Shown: positions 11,467 to 22,500 of the stretch, one piece after another
How positions within the stretch are numbered: the first letter of the stretch is position 1
Layout: each line of letters starts with the position of its first letter
Source: Zingiber officinale
Taxonomy: Eukaryota; Streptophyta; Magnoliopsida; Zingiberales; Zingiberaceae
Direction: 5' to 3'
Assembly: GCF_018446385.1 (NCBI RefSeq)
Contig: NC_055996.1
Location: forward strand, 125,709,750-125,773,749
Length of the DNA: 64,000 nt
Translations under genes and position numbers: made by a program
The notes under the pieces: generated by a model
Told to the model about the DNA's origin: nothing
Database searches by the model: none
The model's input: the letters and a program-made list of their open reading frames with translations, nothing else

Positions 11467-12723
11467 TGATACGGAAAATAATAAATGACGCCGGCAAAAG
11501 GATAGAAATGATAGTCAAGATGACGTGACAGTCAAAAGTCAAGAGAATGTGGCGATTAAGGTTAAAGACTACGTGTACAGGTAGTCCACTCCCCTAATAC
11601 CGACTGGCCTCTTGGCTGGTCAAACCTCCAGGACTCAGTCCCCTTCTCCTTCTCCTTGACATCATCCCAGTCTTACTCTTGACCGACCTCTTGGCCGATT
11701 GGACCTCCAGGGCTCAGTCCCCTTCTCCTAGGCATCATCCTAGTCTTACTCCCGATCGGCCTCTTGATCGATCGGACTCAGGACTCAATCCCCTTCTCTT
11801 GGGCATATCATCTAGTCTTACTCCCAGCCGGCCTCTTGGCCGGTCGAACCTCTAGGGCCCGATCCCCTTCTCCTAGGCATCATCCCAGTTTTACTCCCGG
11901 CCGGCCTCTTGGCCAGTCGGACTCACGGCTCAGTCCCCTTTTCTTGGGTATCATCCCAGTCTTACTCTCGGCCGACCTCTTGGCCGGTCAGACCCACGGC
12001 TCAGTCCCCTTCTCTTGAGCATCATCTCAAGTCTTACTCCCGGCCGGCCTCTTCGTCGGTCAGACCTCCAAGGCTCAATCCCCTTCTCCTGTGCACTATC
12101 CTAATCTAATCCCGGACGGGTTTATGCCGATTGGACCTCCAAGGCTCAGTCTCCTCACTTTTCCTAGGCATCATCTCAGCCTTACTCCCGCCCGGCCTCC
12201 TAGCTGATCAGACCCCAAGGCGAAAACACTTCAGGCGCAACAACTTGTCAGGAAGTAAAAGATATTCGTCAGAAAATATTCCAATACTCTGCCACATACA
12301 AACCGCAAAATCTTCTCTACTCAATGGATATTCATCGTACATCTTCTTTCACCCGACACCCTCTGACATGCGACATTCTCTGATGCCTTATCATTGCGAA
12401 AGTTATAAAAAGTTGTATAAAAAGGGAGATCCTCTCCATTGGCTAGGTACACGCTAGACAGCAGTCTTACTTAGGCGCACACATTTACTGTTCATCATCT
12501 ATTTCCGCTCGGCCTCTCTGCTGACTTGAGCATTGGAGGGCCTGCGTCAGGAACCTCTTCCCTAGTTCTCGCTCTAACGCTTTTGGATGCTTGGTTTATG
12601 ATGTTTGCAAGGCAGTGGGTACCATCAGCTATCCTCTCCCCCAAAGCTCCAAATTCCTTTCTTTGTCAACATTCTCACCATCATCACAGAACCCCCATTG
12701 AACTCAGCTTCCCGACAGGATCA
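11467..12723 (+). repeat. 3' LTR of element G
   Basis: It starts TGATACGG and ends GATCA, matching 6522-7657 with about 120 bp more of the CGGCCTCTTGGCCGGTC-type units. TATA box GTATAAAAAGGGAG near 12417. The length difference lies in the unit array, so copy number has changed since insertion or during reverse transcription. Confidence 0.75.
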
Positions 12724-14120
12724 GTCAGCAATTCCAAAATCGGCAAATCCAAATTGGTCGTCCAGCGTCAATCGACAGCTCAAAAGTCGATTGGAAAATT
12801 CCCCCAATTAGGAGCTTCAATCGACGGACTCCAAGCCCATTGAAAAACTCCCCGATAGCAAAAATCAATCGACAGCTCCACTAGCGGAGTTATCACAAAC
12901 TGCGCATCAGGTTCGTGTTTATATAGTTCTGTCCTTCATATACGAATCATTACTCTTCTTCGCAGACACAGAGAGAGAATGCATTACGACGGGCACATCA
13001 GACTCTCACATCTCTCGACCGAGTTATAAGCATGATCCTCACGCACCCAACGACCTTCCGGTCAGCAAAAACCTCCAGACTCTCACGTCTCTCGAACAAG
13101 TTACAAGTGGATCCCCACGCGTATCCGCCGCTCGATCGACACTCACACAATTAGTCGCCCGCTCGAGTTTCGCACAGCCACTCGCTAGGCTCCACTTTTG
13201 CAAGCAGATTGGCAGCTCTAAGAAACACAAAATGTCAATCAGCCAATCTGTGGCCATTTCAAACAAGAATTTCAATTGGTCAAATCCAACCCAAAAAGAC
13301 CAAGTGAAAAATCCAATTCAGCTTGGCAAAATAAAATTCTAACCGATCGGCAGAATTTAGGCAAATCCCAATCAAATTGGCAATCCGTGGCCATTTCAAA
13401 CAAGAATTTTCAATTGGTCAAACCAATCCCAAAAGGTCCAAGTGAAAATTCCAATTCAGCTTGGCAAAATAGAATTCTAGCCGATCGACAATTTAGGCAA
13501 ATTCCAATCAAATTGGCAATTCGAGCGGCAATCACATGCAAAGGGCATGTTAATGGGCTAATGCTGATCGGCAAAGTCCAAGCAAAATCACAAAGGACAA
13601 TCAACTTTAGTCGGCCACATTCCAATCAAATTCCCATTAGCGGAATTCAAGTGGTCAGGTTGACACAGTCAAGGTCCTAGCCAATTTCCCTTGACTAGAT
13701 TTAGTCGGCAACTAGAACGGCCCGGACCAACAAGCAAAAAGACTCGCGCGTCTCTTGATCACATTAGTAGCATGGTCCCCACAATCGGCAAAAACCTCCA
13801 GACTCTCACGTCTCTCAATCGAGTTATAAGCGTGGTCGTCACGCGCCTCCAGACTCTCACATGTCTCGACTGAGTTATAAGCATGGTCCCCACGCGCCTA
13901 ATACTCCATCGCTCACTCGGCATTCATCTGCCGCTCACTCGGCACCCATCTGTCGCTCGCTCAGCACACGCTCCGCCGTCCACTCGACACGCGCTCCGCC
14001 ACCTGCTCGACACCCTCTCCGTCGCCTGCTCGACACCTGCTCCGCCGCCCAATTGACACCCACTCAGCCTAGCGATATGCTTAGTCTAGTCAGTCGAACT
14101 CAGGGAGACTTGTGATACGA
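12724..14120 (+). mobile_element. Right internal part of element F, non-coding
   Basis: It resumes the AAATCAAATTGGCAAT-type word composition of 5241-6521. Two near-identical blocks start at about 13237 and 13382. Past 13740 there are CCAGACTCTCACGTCTC...GAGTTATAAGC repeats related to the array in G, then a run of CGCTCACTCGGCAC-like units to about 14060. No CDS is credible. Confidence 0.65.
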
Positions 14121-14912
14121 TGAGTGTTGAAAGTCGCCACGAATGCAAACAAGGGTCAATCGGATGCTGCGTTGGGTCAAAAGTCCAAGGGAGATCAATG
14201 AGACCATCTCTATCCGACTGAGTCAACCCGCCGGTCTTCTAAAGCTGACTCGCCAAGGCAACCTGCCAATCCAATCTTCCTAACTCGACTCGCACCACCA
14301 GTCTTCCTGACCGACCCGCCAATTTCCTAGCCAATCCGAGCCAACCCGCCAGTCTTCTTGGCCGAGTCGACCCGTAAGTCTATGGTTAGTCATATATCGA
14401 CCCAGAGGCTCTGCTCCCTGATCGAATATCTAGCTCATGTCTAGATGCTCCGGCTCACCTCTACTCCAACCTGATGCCTCTCCTAGGCCCAAATATCCAG
14501 AACAACACATGGCCCCCAATAGGTTGTCAGAATACATGAGTTGTCTGAACACATGGGTGTCAAAACACGTGGAGTAATATATATGACAGTGTGATCCCTC
14601 AAGATCTTCATAGTACAAGACATGGGTGACATGACCCTCTGACACTTTTGACATGACACATTCTTTAATGTGAATATGACATCTTGTCATAAATGCACTC
14701 TCCTTTGACAACCATGGATGTGACACATCACTCCTTCATGCTATAAAAAGTCTGGCCCCCATGAGCCAAGGTATGCGGGATACTCCTTACTACATGCACT
14801 CACATTTTATTATTCTCCTGCACTGTTTATCTTCTCCATTTTTAATATCGCCGATGACTGACTTGAGCATCGGAGTGGAAGGTCAGGGCACCCCCGGTCT
14901 CCCTCTAATGCT
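14121..14912 (+). repeat. 3' LTR of element F, truncated
   Basis: It begins TGAGTGTTGAAAG, matches the first LTR through the TATA box (CTATAAAAAG near 14742) and stops matching near CCCTCTAATGCTC at about 14912. The last 200-odd bases of the LTR are missing, probably by a deletion that also removed the duplication site. Confidence 0.7.
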
Positions 14913-15131
14913 CAAAACAAAATTAAATTCATTCGAATCTTACATCTTTTCTTGATTACCTACTTAGCAATTTATGTTTGCTTTCTGCTTTCCTTAACCT
15001 CCAATTTTTGCATGCGCAAATACCCTTTTAATATTATAGTTGAGTTCAGCTTCTACATAGAGTTACTTAGAGATCTCGATCCACTGGTTCGTTGATTCCT
15101 TGTTTGATTTTTTGCTTTGTTGTCTTTTCAT
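14913..15131. other. Unique sequence, possibly DGAT1 intron 5
   Basis: AT-rich, with no exon and no element boundary except the hAT target site at its right end. It lies downstream of DGAT1 exon 5 in gene orientation, so it would be intron 5 if the gene continues beyond the window. Confidence 0.3.
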
Positions 15132-15987
15132 CAGTGTTCTAAAAATCGGCCTAAGCGGCTGCCTAAGTGGTAGGCATCAACCAGCCACACCTAAAACATG
15201 CTAGTTGGTCAAGCTAGGCGGCCTTGGCGTCTAGGCAGGATTAGGCGACCCTAGGCGCTGATTAATCGGTCGAATCGTCTAGGCGACGCGAAAATAGTGC
15301 AAGGTTTTCATGATTTCTTTTAGTTTAGAATTTTAAATTTAAAGTCCAATTAAAAAAACTAAAATATAACTCTTTTTTTTGTTGGGCTTAAGTTTTATAA
15401 GCCTAAACTTTGGTCCAACAAAAAAATTAATTTGTTGGCTTGCCCTGACAGCTAACACCAAACTTCATCTTCATCAAAGCGAATGAAGAAACCCACTTTT
15501 TGGAGAAATATAGAGTTAAACGGCTGGAGAAATCGATTTGAAAAAAAAAATTGTTGTCAGATCTTTCCTCAACTAAGCAATATGAAAGGGATTGAATTGA
15601 AGGTTGGCCAAAGCCTAGTCCTTTGGAAAAGTTATTTCATCAGACAATCCCGAAAAAGCTCTAGAGTGAAAGAACTTCATGTGGATGATTTTACATCCAA
15701 AGAAGAAGAAAAGGATCGCAATGATAATATTGAGTTTGTGTCTAATGAAGAACATGTCGTTGAAAATTATGGAAAAGTAGAATAAATTTGGGATATTTTA
15801 TTAGTTGTATAATTTTGAACTCATTTTAAATTTAATGTTATTGTGTCGGAGTTATAGAATGTAAGTTATTATGTCATATGTTGATACCGTGGAATCTGCC
15901 TAGCAACGCCTAGTCCCCACCTAGGTGTCCCAGGCGCTAGGCATTGATTTGACGCCCGATTAGCATCTAGCGAATTTTAGAACCTTG
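15132..15987. mobile_element. Non-autonomous hAT transposon, 856 bp
   Basis: Terminal inverted repeats are CAGTGTTCTAAAAATCG at the left and CAAGGTTCTAAAATTCG (reverse complement) at the right. A perfect 8-bp duplication CTTTTCAT flanks it at 15124-15131 and 15988-15995, the size diagnostic for hAT. Inside both ends are CCTAGGCG/GGCGCTAGG-like subterminal repeats, as hAT transposases need. There is no transposase domain. One 100-codon ORF lies inside. Confidence 0.9.
15483..15785 (+). CDS. Hypothetical ORF inside the hAT element
   Basis: A 100-residue frame beginning MKKPTFWRNIELNGW, with an acidic C-terminal part (KEEEKDRNDNIEFVSNEEHVVEN). It shows no BED zinc finger and no hAT dimerisation motif that I recognise. 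It could be a transposase relic, a captured fragment or chance. Only the even spread of codon use over 300 bases in AT-rich DNA argues for past coding. Confidence 0.25.
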   Translation: MKKPTFWRNIELNGWRNRFEKKNCCQIFPQLSNMKGIELKVGQSLVLWKSYFIRQSRKSSRVKELHVDDFTSKEEEKDRNDNIEFVSNEEHVVENYGKVE

Positions 15988-16446
15988 CTTTTCATTTTGG
16001 TTCATTTGTTGTTTTATCTGTATAGTTTTCATTGTAAACAAAGGAAATGATATATAAATAAATAAATTTGATGAATTTCTTGGTTATCCTATTTATATGA
16101 CTCCTAGGTCTCTTTTATTATTAGTGTCACCGAATGGGGTACCTCTTGGTGGAATTATGCCCTCGGGGCGTGACAATAAGTTCATCATGAAATGTGGGAT
16201 CTAAAAATAAACGTAATGATATTTTTTGGTTTATTATATTGACAATACAAGTCAAAGTTAATAAAAGAGACGGTAAATAATTTAAATATATATATTATAA
16301 AAAAAAAAGGGAAACAATTATGTTTATCAGGTTATCAAACAAGAGAGCAATTTCAGACAAAGTTGTATAGGTTGGAACCATTGAAATTGACTCGCAAACA
16401 AAAGAATAAACATGCAAGAATCAGACTAGCAACTGGGAACTATTAC

Positions 16447-16514
16447 CTAAGAATTATAAAGGTAGGATAGAGAATTGCAGATGTCGTATTTATCACATGA
16501 AAAGCGATGGCCAG
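16447..16514 (-). CDS. DGAT1: DGAT1 exon 5
   Basis: 68 bp between acceptor TATGCAG and donor GTAATA, encoding LAIAFHVINTTSAILYPTFI and then IL plus two bases of Arg. It has the length and the LYP...LR ending of the corresponding segment in known DGAT1 proteins, though the first residues differ more than in other exons. It lies 4.6 kb from exon 4. Confidence 0.8.
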
Positions 16515-19500
16515 CTGCATACAATCACAATGATGGCAATAAGTGGTATAAACTATATAATGTAATGCACAATAAATAACTTGCAAGAAGGTAGTGGAGC
16601 AAAGGAAAGAACTTAAATCAATCAAATCCAAGGAATGGGAATCAAAGCATTGGCACCTAGAATACCTAAATCTGCTGACAATAGATCTAGGCTACAAAAA
16701 CACTATCCAAGTGGTATCTAAGCATGCAAGAGCACAGCCCACTAACATCAAACATGTTCATATCTTTCACCAAAACATTTTGAAAAGTTATCCTCTTTTC
16801 TAAATAAACAAAAGCAAGAGATTTTACTTGCCAATGTAATATGCAGACACATGCAAAGAAGCTCTGCTATGCTCATGATGCAAGCATGCATCACCTGTAA
16901 TGTTAAAGCACACATGCTCGTTCAATAGCAATTCCAAAAGTAGGGGAAACATCTTCTTATATGTCTCCACTTTGGCTAATAAAGCAAAAGACAACAATTA
17001 AGCTTGAAGAAAGCCAGTATTCTATTGCATTGATTAAAGATGCCTATTATAAGGGAATACATAAGGACTAATGACACATTTAAACCACAAAGCAGTGTAG
17101 GATTAAATCCACTGCACCAATAATCATATTGACTCATTCCCTCTCAAGTTAGAACATATATATATCCATATTCAACTTGTTCCATAAATTAGAAAACTCC
17201 TCAAGATCATTAACTAAGACCATGATTATAAAAAAGAAAAACAAACAAAGCAAGACTTTGAAAAATTGTCAACGAAGCATGGAGACAATAATCCCTCCAA
17301 CCTTCGAATAGCACATTGACAGAGAGGATAGAGAGAGATAATGGACTCTAATACAAAAACCCTGAGTGGTAATATAGGTAAAACAACAAAGTGCGACTGA
17401 CCATTGGATGGAAGACACGTATACAGGGTTTGTATAAATTGTAGTTGATCCGAGGAATCAATAGTCATTCCTAGAGCAACACAAAAGGGAAGAAAATACA
17501 TGAACCGACCTCATCATCTCCATCCCGTAAGAACTATAAGATCAGCCCAAGGATGCCTTCGGCATCCAGGGGTCATGGACAACAGAATTAAAACAACAAA
17601 AAACAGCTGAACCCACCATTCTTACAGGATCACCCCAAAGACGCCTTCGGCATCCAGGGTTCACGGACAACAACATAATTAAAACAACAGAGAACAGCTG
17701 AACCCATCAATGTTAAGCGACACCTGGCAAGAGGCTCTGGGATGGGCACTCAGTTTTAGAAACTATAAAAGACAATACCACCAACAAATTGAGGCTCTCT
17801 TGGAACACGTGCAAGGCATCAAGTTTTCTCTAGCTCACACTCTTCTACCTCACTTTGGAACGTAGCACACTTTTAACCTCTTTTCAACCAATGAGTCAAC
17901 CCCAGTGTTTAGAATGGATGTATAAACTTGATGTGCATGTTTGCCCTTTATCCAGATAAAGGAATGAATATATGTTATGCTTGTTCTATGATGACGAACT
18001 ACCCTCTAAAGAATGGTTTTTTAGTCGATTGTTTCAAGTAATTCAAAGAGAGAATAAGGAATGAGCCTTCAACTACCTTCAACATCCTTTAATGTAATGC
18101 ATAATGTCACTTCCCAACTCCTTTCTTTCGGCTTACACCCCCTCTTAAGGCATTTCCTTGGCTCTACCGAGCTTACTCAAACTCTATAGTGTGTCTCTGT
18201 GGAAGCCTCTTTTTCCATTCAACAAACGAAGGAACCCAAGCTTCACCAACCATCATAACTCTTCATTTTTGTTGAATAACTAGGTTAAACTCCTAAACAA
18301 CTTGAACCTCATTCGAATAAATCCAAATTCCAATCAAATTGACTTCTTCTAGTCATGTTCTCTATTGCAGTCGGGGCTGGCATATTGTAATCTGTCGAGA
18401 AAATACTACTATAAATTTGGCACAATTTGTGAGAAAATTGCAGCAAAAATTGAGTCAAAAGTGGAAATGGTTGGCCACAAAAAAGTTTGTTTGACACACC
18501 TATGAATTAGATTCCACAGGGAGTAGGGCAATGGTGTGGAGAAGAGACAACAACTTCTCCCATACTAATGAAAGATTTGTTCAAACCCACATCTTAGGTA
18601 GCGTAGTAATAATGAATAGGTACCCACGGGAAATAATGGATTCATAATTGTCAATGATGACCCGAATACTGAAAAATGCATTCTCGAGATTGGAGACAAA
18701 CATTAAAGGTTAGAAAATCTGGGAACCAAGACTAGCATGAGCAAGATGATTATATATTTGCATTAGTGACTAGGTCATGAGAAGAGCAAAAGATGATAAT
18801 AACGCATTTAACTAGTAGAATCTGTGAGACTCATGTCCTATATTAATCACCTTGCTCGTCCTCAAATCCTTAATGACAATAAAAATGACATTAAATGTTA
18901 CAAGACAATTTAAGAATTTAACAAGTTTACGTATAATAAGCTCAATCAAAACTAAGGCAAGGATTGGTTAGTTTTTTAATGGATAATAAACAAGAATCTA
19001 AGAGGAAGATCAAGATCTATGAAATAAGTAGGTTATAAATACACCTACATGAACCACATAGATAACTAGTCGACATGAGACACTAGCAATAGCTTGAAAT
19101 TAAACATAGCTCCACAGGAATTACATTTATGGAACTAAATCTAAAGTAGGTTGGGACTAATGGATCCTCTTGGGAAGCAATATTTGGCTGTCCATATAAG
19201 CTAATGTTAAAGGATAGTCGAGTGGGCAGTCATGGAGAGAGTAGCAAACATCCTTGACACATCTAAATCTCCTTCAAGGTGAATGCTTAGGCTTGCCTTC
19301 TCCGCCAATAAGCATTGCTAACAACCTCCAATACTATGAGGCAGATCAAATGGCAATTAAGCTACAAGAATGATCTATCTTGCGGGAATAGAGATAATAA
19401 GGATGTAGCAAAAGCCCGCAACATCCATATGTAAATATCCAACATGGGTGGAATGGAGGAGTTGCCTCATGACGGGCAATGTGAAAGAATATGATGGTGA

Positions 19501-22500
19501 AGAGTTTGTCAAAGTGGCATGATCTAAAAATGTCTCTGAAATCAATATGAAATGCTTGAAATTAGTGAATATGTAGTCATCTCAGTGCTTGAATGTCACA
19601 ATCGCAAGAAATCATCAATCATATCATATGCTCAAGAAAGGTTACCAACATGCAAGTCTCAATTCTAGTTTCCAATTCTATGTTCAAGTCTTATAGCAAG
19701 AGAAAAAGAATAGGATATACTCATGAGTTCATGAGACAAAATCAATCAATTACCAAAAGGAGTGTGGTTAACTAGGTATTAATCTTGTCCACAAGGCTTT
19801 TGTAGCCTCAAGAACTTAGCAAACTAGATAATGAGTTGATCTACCAGACCCTGAAGCAAATCTGGATTATGCGAGCCTGTAAAGCATAATTCTACTTTAT
19901 CATCTTCTAAGTGATAACCAATACAGAGTTAAAAAGGCTTGGGAGATCAACGCTAGGAGACAATCGTGAAGTATCACAGAATCTAAAATTTAGGGATTGA
20001 AGGAAGTTGTCGATGAATGTACCAAAAACTAAAGACAGACGAGAAAGCAAGTCAATACACTGCAGTTGTTGTTCATATATAGGCAATAGCTAATAGTGCA
20101 GGCAACAGCAACTACAAGAGGAAGCAAATTTAGCAACGGTTATTGTGTGAACTCACAAGGGGAAGCAAATTTGCTTTCTACAAAAGCAAGGATAATTGCC
20201 ATGCCAATCTAGGCTGGTACAAGAATCAAGCAATTATTTCCAAACTTGGACATGCAGACATTGAAATCACAAGCTACATGTGCATTGAAGGACCTTGTTT
20301 AAGAGGAGGTTATTCATCAGGGAAGGCTCGGCTCAGGATAGAGATGATATATCAGTCATAGATAGTTCTGATACCATGTTTCATTATTGTAACTTTACAC
20401 TTTGCACCTTCAATATATGGTCATTACAATTAGATCCCTAACCAAGTTTTGGGCTAATTCAACTTGGCCCACAACATTCAATCAATAAATTTGTATGATT
20501 CTGCAAGTTGAAATTCCATTTTAACTAAATCATGGAAGTGGCTTTCAAAGACAAAGCCATTTTATCTACATTTGGAACTTGGAAGTGGCTTCAACAACAA
20601 TAGGCTAGAGGTTTTTTTAATAAGATCTTGGAGATTTAAAAAACATACACTCAATGGTACTGCCAAATGCAAGCAACCAAAATTTTAGAATATGATTCTT
20701 ATTGCATACAACTAATGGTATATGTCATCCAGCAATATAATGGAAAAGAAACATTCTAGTATAGTTCTATGCATAGGCAGGACGAAAATTTTGATGATTC
20801 AATCAATCCTTTAAGCATTAATCACATTTCCAATCAACTAATATGATTACTCTATTTGATAAACAATGTAAACCTTATAATTTGATCATGTTTTTCTAAT
20901 CCATTAGGGTTATACATGGAGGACCTCGCGTCATTTATCATTTTTAAAAAAAAATCAAACCATATAACTTAGTAAAATGATCAAAAAAAATTTTTGATTT
21001 AAAAAATATACTAGTTGCTGATGATAAAATAAACACATCTCTGAGACAAAATTTGTAGTTCAGAAGTGATCCCATGCAAACACTCATTCATCCAAAATGA
21101 ACTAGTAATTGGTGAAGATAATTGGATACATTGGAAGATAACCAACTTACTGGTTCAGATATAAGCTTTCTCCATGCCAGTTTTTCGATCAAGAATGCAG
21201 CAAGAGGGAAAAGGGACAGAGTAAAACTGGAAATTTGAATGTCAGATAAAACATAACTGTGCTAGGAATTAGCAGTTGAAACTGAAATTTTACCAACACA
21301 TCAAAAGTGGCCAATCTCTCAATGATTTTGAACTGAACCAAAACCCAGCCTGAATAAGTAAACCATACTGCAAAAGGCAAACAGTGTCAACTGATCAGTG
21401 TACGTCATGCAGTGCACAAAAAAAATATGAAGAGCCACAACACAAAAACTATTCTGCTGAATTCTACTGGCATTTGAAACTACAAGAAGAGAGAGAGACA
21501 AACTTTTACATTCAAGTTGGGAAAAGGAGCAAGAAATAACCAACCTTCATCAAGTTCTCAATGATAAGCCTTCCATTGACTGCAATCAGCACTACTATAC
21601 ACAGGTTAAGAAGACCTGCATGGCTCTATAATGCAAAAGGAAATTAGTTAGAATAAATACTTATCACAAAACAGAGAAAATTAAAGAAAACAACAACATG
21701 TCTTCCTCTGCAAGTTGCCATGTAGACTATATCCATATGTCTGTCGGTTTGTAACAATCTCATAGTGAACAAACTTTTCAGCATACATTGTCTTCCATTG
21801 CGAAGTTGAAGCTTAGACTATATCCTTCTTATATGTATTAGTTTATAAGAATCAATTACATAGCAAATGCACTATCCAGCAGCATGATGTTTGTATGTCT
21901 TACTCTTTGGCGCTTGATGTAATTGCATTGTCCAAGAGGCGAGTGAAGTTGCGCAGGTAGTTATTTGGGAACTCATGTTTAGATAGTTAAGGTGTTAGTT
22001 TCTAAGTAATGGAGTTGACAAGTCAAAATTGATGTATCTGGTTTCTTACAAGATGATTGTCCACAAGGGGAGTGGTGAGAGGGAAGTGAGTGTCCTCTAG
22101 GTAGTTATCTAGGAACTCATGTATGGATAATGGAGGTGTTAGTTTCTAAGTAATGGCATAGACAAGTCAAAATTAATGTAATTGGTTTCTGAATATAGGT
22201 ACACCAAACAAAGAAAAGAAAGCAAGCTTTAAAATCTTTCAAAGATCACAGTTATGCATCAACTTGAGATGTGTAAGAAATCATAGTATTATCAACTTAA
22301 AATATGGAATTCTCTTACACCAACACATGTTAGTGTTACGAGATCCTTTTGTTCTCTCCTTCACAATGAGCCTTATGTTGGGATCACAAGAACTTTGTGA
22401 TGAGGTTGGTGATTGCTCTAGCACTGCTTGCTATAATTAGCAGGCTCAAACTACACAATTGTAGATGCAAATTTGGTGACTCTAAAATGTAAAATCGCCT

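Larger units (their letters stand above)
6522..12723 (+). mobile_element. Tat-like Gypsy element G, nested in F
   Basis: Direct repeats 6522-7657 and 11467-12723 end in GATCA and match over most of their length. A Tat-type primer site follows the first. Inside, in order, are a ruined gag, a roughly 60-bp tandem array, a 27-bp tandem array, about 300 bp of plain sequence and an antisense coiled-coil ORF. There is no protease, reverse transcriptase or integrase. The flanks (TTTAG and GTCAG) do not form a convincing duplication, so the outer edges may be off by a few bases or have decayed. Confidence 0.75.
4115..14912 (+). mobile_element. Tat-like Gypsy element F, non-coding, 3' LTR truncated
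   Basis: Two direct repeats (4115-5218 and 14121-14912) flank the element. Right after the first one is TTTGGCACCGTCTGCGGGAA, a primer-binding site of the TTGGCGCCGTCTGTGGGAA type that is characteristic of plant Tat-lineage Gypsy elements. The internal region (5241-6521 plus 12724-14120 once nested element G is removed) has no gag or pol. It is made of short AAATCAAATTGGCAAT-like repeats and of CAGACTCTC...GAGTTATAAGC repeats that are also found in G. This is a large non-autonomous (LARD-like) element. The 3' LTR breaks off near 14912, so no target-site duplication can be checked. Confidence 0.75.
16515..21150 (-). other. DGAT1 intron 4, 4.6 kb, with old repeat remnants
   Basis: No intact gene. 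It holds a two-unit tandem duplication at 17540-17707 and a Copia/TRIM-like LTR with primer site at 20365-20476. Between them (about 18600-20360) is degraded sequence without long ORFs that could be the interior of that remnant. The remaining stretches show nothing I can name. Confidence 0.5.

Noticed and set aside
6522..12723. Target-site duplication for element G
   Set aside because: TTTAG and GTCAG match at only three of five positions, so I do not claim a duplication.
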